In this document: positions 1 to 8,709 of the stretch, piece by piece
Position numbering within the stretch: position 1 is the stretch's first letter
How the letters are laid out: every line of letters begins with the position of its first letter
Assembly (NCBI GenBank): GCA_944320015.1
Contig: CALUFO010000013.1
Location: 1-64,000 of the forward strand
DNA from: an uncultured Barnesiella sp.
Lineage (GTDB): Bacteria > Bacteroidota > Bacteroidia > Bacteroidales > Barnesiellaceae
DNA length: 64,000 nucleotides
Direction of reading: 5' to 3'
Program-made: the position numbers and the translations under genes
Notes under the pieces: generated by a model
The model's database searches: none
Seen by the model: only the letters and a program-made list of their open reading frames with translations
What the model was told of the DNA's origin: nothing

Positions 1-57
1 CGGGGCGAGAGCCCCTCGGAGCCTCCCCTATATCGATACCCGACACGGGGGAGAAGT
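1..57. repeat. REP-like palindromic intergenic repeat (left edge, probably cut)
   Basis: Two nested hairpins are visible: GGGGC-GAGA-GCCCC near position 2, and a longer pair whose arms are CTCCCC (about 25-30) and GGGGGAG (about 49-55). The layout (CTCGG, then CTCCCCTATAT, a short loop, then GGGGAGAAG) matches the palindromes at 56.7-57.1 kb and 61.6-62.1 kb in the same window. It probably continues beyond the window. Function is unknown; such elements are often REP or transposase-derived repeats. Confidence 0.55.
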
Positions 58-128
58 GTAGATGCTACTCTTTTTCCTTACAAGGCAGGGGGATTGTCTA
101 TATTATATGCCTGATGGAGCAGGGGCGG

Positions 129-920
129 CTAAGGCTCGGGTTCTGCTTCATATAGTTTTACGCCCAGTTTTCGAATTTGGGTTTTAATATCCAACGGCAT
201 GTTGTTATCGGTGACGATGGCGCTTAGTTTGGAAATGGGAGCAATAAAGGCGAAACTTTTTTTATTGACTTTCGACGAGTCGAAAACGGCGATGGTTTCT
301 TTGGCCATGGTGATCATGGTTTGGTTGATGTTGGCCTCTTCGATGTTGGGAGTAGATACACCTCTTTCCAGATTGAAGCTATCGACTCCCAAGAATAGTT
401 TGTCGCAATAGAATATTTTCAAGGTGTTTTCGGCAATGGGCCCGACGATGGATAGGCTCGATTCCCTCAGGTGCCCACCCAGCAGGATTACGCTGAATCG
501 CTTGTATTTGCTGAGTTCTATGGCAATATCGATAGCGTTGGTAATGATTGTGAGCTGCTTGAACGCATGGAGGTTTTTGGCGATCTCCATCGTGGTGCTC
601 CCCGAGTCGAGGATAATTGTTTCGTTTTCTTGAATCAATGTGGCAGCTATACGCCCGATACCTCGTTTTTCTCGATAGTGAAACCTTTTTTTCTCGGTGG
701 TGGCTTGTTCCTCTACAATGTTGAGTTTGGGCAGCCGTATCGCGCCGCCTCTTACCCGAATGAGCAGATTCCTTTTTTCAAGCTCTTCCAAATCTTTTCT
801 GATGGTGACTTCCGATATGCTGAACATTTGGCTGAGGGAAGATACCAATATCTTGGGATTATTTTTCAGCAATTGTAAAATATGGGCCCGGCGTTCCTTG
901 GTTGAATAATATGTTTCCAT
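129..920 (-). CDS. DeoR/GlpR-family transcriptional regulator
   Basis: This 263-residue protein has the two-domain DeoR layout. An N-terminal winged helix-turn-helix covers about residues 8-60, with the family pattern SxxxISEVTIRKDLEELE followed by RVRGGAI. A C-terminal sugar-phosphate-sensing DeoRC domain covers about 75-250 and carries DSGSTT, ITNAIDIA, LLGGHLR, FLGVDS and FDSSKV. Length is normal for GlpR/AgaR/FruR relatives. It is transcribed away from the operon beginning at 1302, whose first four genes form a tagatose-type sugar-phosphate pathway. Local repression of that operon, relieved by a sugar phosphate, is therefore the natural guess (inference). It is the only regulator in the left half of the window; no HTCS, SusR or ECF-sigma/anti-sigma pair is visible. 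The effector cannot be read from sequence. Confidence 0.9.
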   Translation of the reverse strand: METYYSTKERRAHILQLLKNNPKILVSSLSQMFSISEVTIRKDLEELEKRNLLIRVRGGAIRLPKLNIVEEQATTEKKRFHYREKRGIGRIAATLIQENETIILDSGSTTMEIAKNLHAFKQLTIITNAIDIAIELSKYKRFSVILLGGHLRESSLSIVGPIAENTLKIFYCDKLFLGVDSFNLERGVSTPNIEEANINQTMITMAKETIAVFDSSKVNKKSFAFIAPISKLSAIVTDNNMPLDIKTQIRKLGVKLYEAEPEP

Positions 921-1301
921 GATTGTGCGATTAGGAGTAAGGTTGTTGTACTTGAAATGTTTTGAAACGAAAGATTTGCTATCAATTCTTGTGATATAAC
1001 TCTAAAATAATGGTTTACTAAGATAGGTATTTTTTTGGAATTTAGAGAGGATTTAATTAATATTATAATTATTGTGCTTTGTTTTATAACGTAATTTAAC
1101 TTTCGAAATATTTCAAAAGGTTTTTATTAATATTTAACTTCTTATTAATCAATAGATTGTGCTTTTTATTGGAATATTGGAGAATATTTTCTATTGAGAA
1201 TATTACGGAACGAAATATCCTTTTCTTTATATTTGTGTAAGAGAAATAGGGCAAGGAAGGAGAGAGATAATGTAGTTCTCAATTTATTTTTTACGAGTTT
1301 T
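921..1301. other. Divergent regulatory region, AT-rich, no gene
   Basis: This 381-bp gap between the DeoR gene and the plus-strand operon is much more AT-rich than the flanking genes, with many ATTAAT and TTATAA stretches, and has no convincing open frame. It should hold both divergent promoters and the DeoR operator. One plus-strand -7 candidate is listed separately. I could not define a direct or inverted operator repeat by eye. Confidence 0.7.
1228..1235 (+). promoter_or_regulatory. Candidate Bacteroidetes -7 box for the sugar operon
   Basis: TATATTTG matches the Bacteroides TAnnTTTG -7 consensus. Transcription would start near 1242, giving a leader of about 60 nt before ATG 1302. I see no TTTG at the usual 19-21 bp upstream, so this is only a half match. 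If correct, it rules out the upstream TTG start at 1194. Confidence 0.4.
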
Positions 1302-2441
1302 ATGAAGTTTGATAATAAGACAGTTACAGCGACATATCGTGAGATTATGCAGCAGCCCGACGTGTGGTTGAAGGCGTATGATTTGGTATGTAAGAATGAA
1401 GAAGCGATAAACTCTTTTATTTCGAGGAATCACCTTGGAAAAGAGAGCGAGATAATATTGACCGGCGCAGGGACATCGGCTTTTATCGGCAATGTCTTGG
1501 CCGGAATCTTTATGGAGAAAGGATACTCCCGTTGCCGTGCGGTGGCAACGACCGATATTATAACTTATCCAGAGCAATGCCTGCCGAAAGGGTGCCCCGT
1601 TTTTCTTGTCTCCTTTGCACGGTCGGGGAATAGTCCCGAGAGTTTGGCGGCTGTTCGCATTGCCGACAAGTATTGTGAAAGAGCGTGTCATATCATTATT
1701 ACCTGCAATGAGGCCGGCGAATTGGCCAAAGAGAGCCATCGCGACGATGTGTTGTTGATGTTGCTCCCGCCCGAGACCAACGATAAAAGTTTGGCGATGA
1801 CCAGCAGCTTTACGACCATGGCGCTGGTGTCGCTCTTGATATGTAATGTGAAACAACTCTCGGAGCAAAAAACAAAAGTGGAAGAAATCGCCAATTTTGC
1901 CCGGAGCATATTGGAGAATAGTCAAAAGGAGCTTGCCGAGATGGCGTCGCGCGATTTCAAGCGGGCTGTATTCTTGGGCTCGGGCCCGTTGAAAGGAATT
2001 GCCGAAGAGTGCCATTTGAAATTGCAGGAACTCACCGACGGAGAGATTGTGTGCAAATTTGATTCGTTCCTCGGGTTCCGTCATGGCCCCAAGGCTGTCA
2101 TTAATAAAAACACGCTGCTGGTCTATCTGTGTTCCGATGATGAAAAGGTGAAGCCATACGAGCGTGATTTAATCTGCCAAATCAATGGCAATAATAAGGT
2201 GGTAGGCCAAGTAGCCGTCGCCCCTTCGGGTTTGAAGGTGGGCGTGGATATAGATTGCGTGGTGACCGCACCGAACCCCGACGCCTTGAAAGGGAACGAA
2301 TATTCCTGCATCCCCTATGTGCTGGTGGGACAATTACTGGGATATTTCAAATCGGAGAACTTGGGATTGAATCCCGACGAGCCATCGGTCTCGGGGAATA
2401 TTTCCAGAGTCGTGGAGGGTGTAAAGATTTATAACCTTTAA
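1302..2441 (+). CDS. agaS: AgaS-like SIS-domain sugar-phosphate isomerase/deaminase
   Basis: This 379-residue protein is close in length to AgaS and is built of two SIS domains. The first carries GAGTSA (about 55-60) and SFARSGNSPE (about 104-113). The second carries LGSGP (226-230) and FRHGPK (260-265). AgaS-type enzymes convert galactosamine-6-phosphate, or related aldose/ketose phosphates, to tagatose-6-phosphate in the cytoplasm. The reading frame extends upstream to a TTG at 1194, but ATG 1302 lies after the candidate promoter and begins with a typical N-terminus, so I chose it. It heads an operon with GatZ-, PfkB- and GatY-like genes, which supports tagatose-6-phosphate as product. Substrate specificity is inferred, because SIS proteins are easily misassigned. 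Confidence 0.85.
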   Translation: MKFDNKTVTATYREIMQQPDVWLKAYDLVCKNEEAINSFISRNHLGKESEIILTGAGTSAFIGNVLAGIFMEKGYSRCRAVATTDIITYPEQCLPKGCPVFLVSFARSGNSPESLAAVRIADKYCERACHIIITCNEAGELAKESHRDDVLLMLLPPETNDKSLAMTSSFTTMALVSLLICNVKQLSEQKTKVEEIANFARSILENSQKELAEMASRDFKRAVFLGSGPLKGIAEECHLKLQELTDGEIVCKFDSFLGFRHGPKAVINKNTLLVYLCSDDEKVKPYERDLICQINGNNKVVGQVAVAPSGLKVGVDIDCVVTAPNPDALKGNEYSCIPYVLVGQLLGYFKSENLGLNPDEPSVSGNISRVVEGVKIYNL

Positions 2442-2459
2442 AAACGAAAACGATAAGCC

Positions 2460-3707
2460 ATGAAAACACAGCCAAAAACCGAATATATTCTAAGCAAGAT
2501 TGCCGAGTTGAAAGAAAAACAGCATATCCCCCGCACCCTGTTGGCGGTATGCCCCAATTCGACATCGGTGATAAAAGCCGCATTCCGTGCGGCCAAAAGG
2601 AACAACGCCCCCATAAAATTTGCAGCCACCCTCAATCAAGTCGATTGCGATGGCGGGTACACCGGCATGACCCAGTCGGTATTTACCCAAGTATTGCGAA
2701 TGGAGTCACAGGCGGTCGATTATACGGGACCTTATATCGTGGCGGTAGATCATGGAGGGCCGTGGCTGAAAGATATACAGTCTATCGAGAAGTGGGACGC
2801 CGACAGAGCTATGGCGGCTGTGAAACAATCGTTCGAAGCTGCCATAGTCGCCGGGTATGATTTGATACATGTCGATCCCACGGTAGATATAAATGTGCCC
2901 AAAGGCGAGATCATAGATATTCACCTCGTCGTTCGCCGCACCGTAGAGTTGATTCGACACACCGAGGAGTTTCGCCGTGCCAACGGCTATCCTCCCATTT
3001 CTTATGAGGTGGGCACCGAAGAGGTTCACGGCGGGTTGGCCGATGAAACGGTGTTCGACACCTTTATCGCAGAGTTGAAAGCCGGGTTGAAAGCCTGTGG
3101 GCTGGACGATGTGTGGCCCTGCTTCATTGTGGGGAAAGTCGGGACCGACTTGCACACGGTCACTTTCGACAAGGAGGTGGCTCGTAAGTTGACCGCCAAG
3201 GTCGCCCAATTCGGGAGTTACATTAAGGGACATTATACCGACGGAGTTCTCAACCCCGAGGATTATCCTCTGTGCGGCATGGGTGCGGCCAATGTAGGCC
3301 CCGAGTTTACCATCAGCGAATACGATGCGTTGATGGAGCTCGAAGCGATAGAAGACAAGTTGCATGCCGAAGGCCGTGTGGCCGTTCGTTCCGAGATGAA
3401 AAATGTGCTTTGGGATCTGGTCGACAAGTCGAACCGCTGGCGCAAATGGTTGCTCGACAACGAGAAAGGGCACCATTTCAGGGAACTGCCCGAGGAGCGT
3501 AAGCTGTGGCTGGTGCGCACCAGTTGCCGGTATATATGGCAAGCCCCCGAGGCTTTGGCCGCAAGGGCCCAGTTGTATGAGAATCTCGAGCGGAACGGGT
3601 ATAAACCCGAGGAAATCGTGTTGATGCGTATCGAACACGATATGGATAAATATTTCAACGCTTTCAATTTGGTAAACCTCAATGATTATTTGAATGAAAC
3701 CGTATGA
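2460..3707 (+). CDS. GatZ/KbaZ-like tagatose-bisphosphate aldolase accessory subunit
   Basis: This 415-residue protein has the length and TIM-barrel-like pattern of the GatZ/KbaZ family, for example AATLNQVDCDGGYTGMT near 60-75, HVDPT, SYEVGTEEVHGG and the segment around FIVGKVGTDLHT. In enterobacteria these proteins are non-catalytic partners needed for full activity and stability of the GatY/KbaY aldolase. The proposed partner aldolase lies two genes downstream (4653-5480). The start is 18 bp after the AgaS-like stop, and the end overlaps the PfkB gene by 14 bp, so translation is probably coupled. The gene order isomerase, GatZ, kinase, GatY is a complete tagatose-6-phosphate to triose-phosphate route apart from the deacetylase. 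Confidence 0.85.
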   Translation: MKTQPKTEYILSKIAELKEKQHIPRTLLAVCPNSTSVIKAAFRAAKRNNAPIKFAATLNQVDCDGGYTGMTQSVFTQVLRMESQAVDYTGPYIVAVDHGGPWLKDIQSIEKWDADRAMAAVKQSFEAAIVAGYDLIHVDPTVDINVPKGEIIDIHLVVRRTVELIRHTEEFRRANGYPPISYEVGTEEVHGGLADETVFDTFIAELKAGLKACGLDDVWPCFIVGKVGTDLHTVTFDKEVARKLTAKVAQFGSYIKGHYTDGVLNPEDYPLCGMGAANVGPEFTISEYDALMELEAIEDKLHAEGRVAVRSEMKNVLWDLVDKSNRWRKWLLDNEKGHHFRELPEERKLWLVRTSCRYIWQAPEALAARAQLYENLERNGYKPEEIVLMRIEHDMDKYFNAFNLVNLNDYLNETV

Positions 3708-4647
3708 TATTTTGGCGATCGGCGAATTGAATGTCGACTTGATTTTGAACCGAATCGACGGGCAGCCCGAGGTGGGAAAGGAAAAGTTTGCCGAGGATAT
3801 GATTCTCACGCTGGGCAGTTCTACCGCTATTTTTGCCGCCAATGCGGCCGCGTTGGGGGCGAAAGTGGGCTTCGTGGGAATGATAGGCCACGATAGTTTC
3901 GGCGACTTAATCAGAGAAAGCCTGCGAGCCAAGGGCGTAGACACCTCGATGTTGATAGAGAGCGATACCCTCTCCTCGGGCGCTACCATTATTTTGAATT
4001 ATGGAGAAGACCGGGCGATGGTCACCTATCAAGGGGCGATGGCAACCATGTCGTTTGCCGATATAGACAAGTCGGTGTTTGAGCAGACACGCCACATACA
4101 CATCTCTTCTATCTTTTTGCAACCGGCGTTGAATGCCGATTTGGAGAAAGTGCTGGCCTATGCCCGCTCTCGTGGAGTGACTACCTCGCTCGACGCCCAG
4201 TGGGATCCGGCAGAAAAATGGGAGTTCGATTATGCCCGCATTCTGCCGTTGGTGTCGGTATTCTTGCCCAATGAAAAAGAATTGATGCTATTGACCTCGT
4301 CGGCTACGGTCGACGAAGCGATAGAGAAGATAAAGCCCTATGTCAATACTGCGGTAATAAAAATGGGTAATAAAGGTTCTTTGTTGGTTTGTAAGGAAGG
4401 AGAGGCGGTATTCCTGCCCTCTTTCCTTAACAGAGAAGTTGTCGATGCCATCGGCGCCGGCGATAGTTTCAATGCCGGGTGCATTTCGAGATTTGTCAAA
4501 GGCGAGCCGTTGAGCGAATGCCAACGCTTCGGGAACCTCATGGGAGCGATCAATACCACGGCTGCCGGCGGAACAGGCGCTTTTACCGATAAAGCGAAAA
4601 TAGAAGCGATAGCCCGTAATAAGTTTAATCAATTCATCACATTATAA
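3694..4647 (+). CDS. PfkB-family carbohydrate kinase (putative tagatose-6-phosphate kinase)
   Basis: This 317-residue ribokinase-fold protein has an N-terminal GELNVD substrate region, a glycine-rich GSSTAIFAAN stretch (about 41-50) typical of sugar binding, and the C-terminal PfkB signature DAIGAGDSF at 251-259 with catalytic base Asp257. In context it would phosphorylate tagatose-6-phosphate (or fructose-6-phosphate) to the 1,6-bisphosphate for the aldolase encoded next. Its ATG lies inside the last codons of the GatZ-like gene (14-bp overlap in another frame), and the aldolase gene starts 5 bp after its stop. This is tight operonic packing. PfkB specificity cannot be read from sequence alone; 2-keto-3-deoxy sugar or adenosine kinases are alternatives that fit the neighbours less well. 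Confidence 0.85.
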   Translation: MKPYDILAIGELNVDLILNRIDGQPEVGKEKFAEDMILTLGSSTAIFAANAAALGAKVGFVGMIGHDSFGDLIRESLRAKGVDTSMLIESDTLSSGATIILNYGEDRAMVTYQGAMATMSFADIDKSVFEQTRHIHISSIFLQPALNADLEKVLAYARSRGVTTSLDAQWDPAEKWEFDYARILPLVSVFLPNEKELMLLTSSATVDEAIEKIKPYVNTAVIKMGNKGSLLVCKEGEAVFLPSFLNREVVDAIGAGDSFNAGCISRFVKGEPLSECQRFGNLMGAINTTAAGGTGAFTDKAKIEAIARNKFNQFITL

Positions 4648-4652
4648 ATCAT

Positions 4653-5480
4653 ATGAAGGTCCAAGAAAAACTGAAACAGCTTCAACTTGAAAAGAAAGCC
4701 ATTCTGGCAACCAATTTTTATAACTACGAGACTTTGAAAGGAGTGCTCGAGGCTGCCGCAACGGTACACGCCCCGGTCATGCTTCAATTGACCAAAAGTT
4801 CGATAGAATATATGGGCTTGAAACGGGCTGTCGTATTGGCGCGCCAAGGGCTCGCCGACTATCAACTCGACGGCTGTATTCACTTGGATCACGGCGGTTC
4901 TGTGGAGCTGGTGCAACGTTGTCTCGATGCCGGATTCGAGTCGGTGATGATCGACGCCAGCGAGAAAAGCATGGAAGAAAACATCTCTACGACCAGCAAG
5001 GTCGTAGAGATGGCCAAGCCGTATGGAGCGAATGTGGAGGCCGAGTTGGGCTATGTGCCCAAATTGGGGCAGAGCCAAGACTCGTCGGGATTCACCACGG
5101 TCGAGGATGCCGTTCGTTTTGTGCAAGCCACCGGGGTAGATGCGTTGGCGGTTGCCATCGGGTCGGCTCACGGGTTTTATAAATCCACGCCCCACCTCGA
5201 CATAGAGCGGTTGGCGGCGATACATGCGGCCACCGATGTGGTTTTGGTATTGCACGGTAGTTCGGGCATACCCCACGACATGGTGCAGGCGGCGATTCGC
5301 AACGGTATAGCCAAGGTCAATTTGGCCACAGAGATAAAAGACACGTTTATGAGAGCGTTGAAACAAACCCTGCTCAACAGCGACGAGATAGATTTGCGGA
5401 AAGTCTTCCCCAAAGCGACCGCTTCGGTCGTAGACCTGTTGTGCGAGAAATACCGAATGGTAGGCAGCGCGGTCGAATAG
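4653..5480 (+). CDS. Class II ketose-bisphosphate aldolase (GatY/KbaY-like)
   Basis: This 275-residue zinc aldolase carries the class II hallmarks: HLDHGG at 77-82 (Asp79 catalytic, His80 metal ligand), EAELG near 129-133, GSAHG at 170-174 (His173 metal ligand), LHGSSG at 200-205 (His201 metal ligand) and KVNLATE for phosphate binding. Length matches the short GatY/KbaY type (about 285 residues) rather than the longer FbaA type. It should cleave tagatose-1,6-bisphosphate to glyceraldehyde-3-phosphate and dihydroxyacetone phosphate, helped by the GatZ-like protein at 2460. A fructose-bisphosphate aldolase role is the main alternative. It is followed after 34 bp by a secreted amidohydrolase gene, so the cytoplasmic pathway and the export-dependent polysaccharide genes share one transcript. 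Confidence 0.85.
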   Translation: MKVQEKLKQLQLEKKAILATNFYNYETLKGVLEAAATVHAPVMLQLTKSSIEYMGLKRAVVLARQGLADYQLDGCIHLDHGGSVELVQRCLDAGFESVMIDASEKSMEENISTTSKVVEMAKPYGANVEAELGYVPKLGQSQDSSGFTTVEDAVRFVQATGVDALAVAIGSAHGFYKSTPHLDIERLAAIHAATDVVLVLHGSSGIPHDMVQAAIRNGIAKVNLATEIKDTFMRALKQTLLNSDEIDLRKVFPKATASVVDLLCEKYRMVGSAVE

Positions 5481-5514
5481 TCCTATGTGACACACTCTTA
5501 ATACTTAATGGAAT

Positions 5515-6579
5515 ATGAAACGCACTACTTTATTTTTGATAGCATCGCTTCTTGTCCCGTTTGCCTATGGGCAAGAGCCCATTTTGCTGGAAGAATATAC
5601 GCCGAAATCGATTTATAAAATACCAGTGACAAAAGTCGAGAAGGCCAAATATCCGGTTATCGACGCTCATTCCCACGATTATCCCACTTCGCGCGAAGAT
5701 GTGGCGCAATGGGTAAAGACTATGGACAGCAAGGGAATCGAGAAGACGGTGATTCTGACAGGATATACCGGAGCCTCGTTCGACTCGATTGTCGAGGTTT
5801 ACGCCCCTTACAAAGACCGGTTCGACCTGTGGTGCGGGCTCGACCTGTCGGACTATGGCAAACCCACTTTTGTCGAGACGGCTGTCAACGAGTTGATACG
5901 TTGCCACGCGAAAGGTGCCAAAGGTGTGGGCGAGGTGACCGATAAAGGCTTGGGTGTGTATGTGGCTTTCCAGACCAATATGGCCAAAGGCGTTCATTTG
6001 AACGACCCTTTGATGTCGCCCATCTATGAAACTTGCGCCAAGCTGGGCATGCCCTTGAATATCCATGTGGCCGAACCCTATTGGATGTATCTGCCCGACG
6101 ACAAATACAACGACGGTCTGATGAACGGACGGGTGTGGAAAATCGATAAGAGTATCCCCGGCATGCAGACGCACGAGCAGTTGATCGCGCAATTCGAAGA
6201 GGCGGTGAAGAACCACCCGAATACCCTGTTTGTCGCATGTCACTTCATCAATTGCAGTTACGACCTCTCTATCACGGGCGGTTTGCTCGACAAGTATCCC
6301 AATTTGTACGTCGATATTTCGGCTCGTTTCGGCGAGACAGGCAGCATTCCCCGCTACATGAAGAAGTTCTACACCCGTTACGCCGACCGTATCCTTTATG
6401 GGACAGACAACGGCATGTCGGCCGAGATGTATGAAGTGACGTTCAGGATTCTCGAGACCGACGACGAGCATTTCTATATTCCCAACTTCCAATATCATTG
6501 GAATCTATCGGGATTTGACCTCCCCGATGAGGTGCTGCGAAAAGTTTACCGGGAGAATTTCCTGCGCATCATGAAGTAA
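5515..6579 (+). CDS. Exported amidohydrolase-2 family metal-dependent hydrolase
   Basis: This 354-residue protein has a cleavable signal peptide (about 1-19, ending FAYGQ), so it acts in the periplasm or beyond. The mature part is an amidohydrolase-like TIM barrel with metal-ligand candidates HSH (52-54), His184 (LNIHVAEP), His243 (ACHF) and Asp298 (LYGTDNG). The PF04909 family includes decarboxylases, lactonases and amide hydrolases, so the reaction is open. It sits between the tagatose-type enzymes and the GH36-like lipoprotein, 34 and 28 bp from each, which implies action on the same glycan or a released sugar derivative. A role replacing the missing N-acetylgalactosamine deacetylase is conceivable, but periplasmic location and family make it speculative. 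Confidence 0.75.
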   Translation: MKRTTLFLIASLLVPFAYGQEPILLEEYTPKSIYKIPVTKVEKAKYPVIDAHSHDYPTSREDVAQWVKTMDSKGIEKTVILTGYTGASFDSIVEVYAPYKDRFDLWCGLDLSDYGKPTFVETAVNELIRCHAKGAKGVGEVTDKGLGVYVAFQTNMAKGVHLNDPLMSPIYETCAKLGMPLNIHVAEPYWMYLPDDKYNDGLMNGRVWKIDKSIPGMQTHEQLIAQFEEAVKNHPNTLFVACHFINCSYDLSITGGLLDKYPNLYVDISARFGETGSIPRYMKKFYTRYADRILYGTDNGMSAEMYEVTFRILETDDEHFYIPNFQYHWNLSGFDLPDEVLRKVYRENFLRIMK

Positions 6580-6607
6580 GAAAAACACCACAATACCAAA
6601 AAACACC

Positions 6608-8659
6608 ATGAAACACATTCACAAATATCTGATTATTCCCACAGCCTTGTCTCTCGGGCTGTTTACCGCCTGCACCGGAGACGTGGTGATAGAGAGCGGT
6701 CCCATGTCATTATCGGTCGATAAGAACATGTGTGTGGCTGTCGAGCTGGAAGGGAGCGGCGCTCCTCTGACCGAAAAGGCTTCCACCGAGTATCTCGTGC
6801 TGGAAGAGGGTACTGTCGATAATTTCAAATTGACCCGGCACGATTCCCGCACGGCAGGCGATACCACGGTCTATACGATAGAGGGCGAAGCCTCCATGCC
6901 GTTTGGCGGGGTGGTCAAGAAGATAGAGACTATCCGTGTCGACAACCGGTTCCCCGGTATGGCGGTGACCGAGGTGAAATATGTCAATGAGTCGGATCGC
7001 GATTTGCACTTGGTGAAATGGGTGAACCATGCCTTCCGGGTACTCGACAATGACGACACTCCGGCCTTTTGGTCTTTCCAAGGTGAGTCGACCATTGCGC
7101 GTGCCGATTGGATTTTGCCGGTCGACTCGACTTTCTACCAACGCAATTATATGGGAATGAACGACTCGGATTACGGGGGCGGCATTCCCGTAACCTGTTT
7201 ATGGCGCAAAGATAAGGGCATCGCCGTGGGGCATGTAGAGCTTGCTCCCCGCTTGGTGTCTCTACCGGTGAAGAAGTCGGAGTATGACCGTTTCGCCCAA
7301 GTGTGCGTCGAGAGTGCCGGGGACGGCGTCACCTCGTTTTTGCGAGGCGACACGGTGTCGACGATACGCACGTTTGTATCGGCATACCGTGGCGACTGTT
7401 TCGCCCCGCTTCGTCAATTCTCGGAGTATATGCAAGCCTCGGGGCTGGTGATGCCCGAGTCGGAACCGGCGGCGTTCGAGCCCATGTGGTGCGCATGGGG
7501 ATATGAGCGCGAGGCCACTTTTGACGAGATTTTGGGAACCCTGCCCAAAGTGAAAGAGCTGGGCATTAAATGGGCTACGGTCGACGACGGCTATCAGATC
7601 GCCGAAGGCGATTGGGATCTCGATACCCGTCGTTTCCCCGGCGGCGACAGGGATATGATCGATTTGGTGAACAAGATAAAATCGTATGGATTGAAAGTCC
7701 AATTGTGGTGGGCGCCGCTGGCCGCCGACCCGGGAACAAAGGTGTTGAAAGAGCACCCCGATTTCATTACGCTCTCCGAGCAGCAGACCCCCCACTATAT
7801 CACTTGGTGGGATAGCTATTATCTCTCGCCAGTCGATTCGGGAGTGGTCGCTTATAGTGGCGATTTGGTCGAACGGTTCATCGACCGATACCACTTCGAT
7901 GGCTTGAAACTCGACGGGCAGCACCTCAACAGCGTGCACCCCGATTATAGTCACGCCCATCACCCCGACTGTCCCGAGTACTCCTACGAGCAGTTGCCCG
8001 GTTTCTTCAAGATGATATACGACAAGACAAGAGCCATCAACCCGCATGCCGTGATACAGAACTGCCCGTGCGGTTGTTGCATGTCGTACTACAACCTGCC
8101 CTACACCAACCAGACGGTGGCTTCCGACCCCACCAGCAGTTGGCAGGTGCGTTTGAAAGGTTATGTGTACAAGGCGTTGGTGCCCAAGACCGCCTATTTC
8201 GGCGACCATGTGGAGTTGAGCGACAATGGCGACGATTTCGCCTCGTCGTTTGGCATAGGCGCCGTGTTGGGCACAAAATTCACTTGGCCCAAAAACAATC
8301 CCAAAGTGAAAGCCGATTATCGGTTGACCCCCGAAAAAGAAGTCGTTTGGAAGAAATGGTTCTCGTTGTACAACGAAAAGATGTTGTCGACGGGCGAATA
8401 TGTGGGCGGCCTCTATGACATCGGTTACTCGCGGCCCGAGACCCATGTCATTCGCAAAGACGGCACGCTGCACTATGCTTTCTATGCCCCATCGTTCGAT
8501 GGCGAGATTCTCGTCAAAGGGCTGGAAGAGGGGAAAGAGTACGACTTGTACGACTACTACAACGAGGTTTCGTTGGGGCGTGTCAAAGGCCCCGAAGCCC
8601 GGGTGAAATGCAAGTTCGAGCGGGCTTTGCTTTTCCAAGCCGACGAAGTAAAACAATGA
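6608..8659 (+). CDS. GH36-like alpha-galactosidase / alpha-N-acetylgalactosaminidase lipoprotein
   Basis: This 683-residue lipoprotein has a lipobox LFTAC with Cys22. A beta-sandwich-like N-terminal part (about 30-285) precedes a TIM barrel (about 290-600). Clan GH-D features are visible: WATVDDGYQ (322-330), QLWWAPLAADP (365-375), the nucleophile motif KLDGQ with Asp436, a Cys-rich NCPCGCC loop (485-491), and SDPTSSWQVR with acid/base candidate Asp507. Clan members hydrolyse alpha-galactosides or alpha-GalNAc. With an AgaS-type pathway in the same operon, alpha-GalNAc-containing glycans are an attractive substrate, while plain alpha-galactosides remain possible. It is probably attached to the outer membrane or periplasmic face and passes sugar to the SusCD importer encoded downstream. 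Confidence 0.8.
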   Translation: MKHIHKYLIIPTALSLGLFTACTGDVVIESGPMSLSVDKNMCVAVELEGSGAPLTEKASTEYLVLEEGTVDNFKLTRHDSRTAGDTTVYTIEGEASMPFGGVVKKIETIRVDNRFPGMAVTEVKYVNESDRDLHLVKWVNHAFRVLDNDDTPAFWSFQGESTIARADWILPVDSTFYQRNYMGMNDSDYGGGIPVTCLWRKDKGIAVGHVELAPRLVSLPVKKSEYDRFAQVCVESAGDGVTSFLRGDTVSTIRTFVSAYRGDCFAPLRQFSEYMQASGLVMPESEPAAFEPMWCAWGYEREATFDEILGTLPKVKELGIKWATVDDGYQIAEGDWDLDTRRFPGGDRDMIDLVNKIKSYGLKVQLWWAPLAADPGTKVLKEHPDFITLSEQQTPHYITWWDSYYLSPVDSGVVAYSGDLVERFIDRYHFDGLKLDGQHLNSVHPDYSHAHHPDCPEYSYEQLPGFFKMIYDKTRAINPHAVIQNCPCGCCMSYYNLPYTNQTVASDPTSSWQVRLKGYVYKALVPKTAYFGDHVELSDNGDDFASSFGIGAVLGTKFTWPKNNPKVKADYRLTPEKEVVWKKWFSLYNEKMLSTGEYVGGLYDIGYSRPETHVIRKDGTLHYAFYAPSFDGEILVKGLEEGKEYDLYDYYNEVSLGRVKGPEARVKCKFERALLFQADEVKQ

Positions 8660-8709
8660 TAGTCCCAATTTCTCAATATAAATTTTTAACAATCTAAAAA
8701 TCTCGATCT

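Noticed and set aside
1194-1301. Upstream TTG start adding 36 residues to the AgaS-like protein.
   Set aside because: The extension is basic and unlike AgaS N-termini, and the candidate promoter at 1228 lies inside it.
3694-3707. Possible frameshift between the GatZ-like and PfkB genes because they overlap.
   Set aside because: Both proteins have complete termini for their families. A 14-bp overlap with a new ATG is normal translational coupling.
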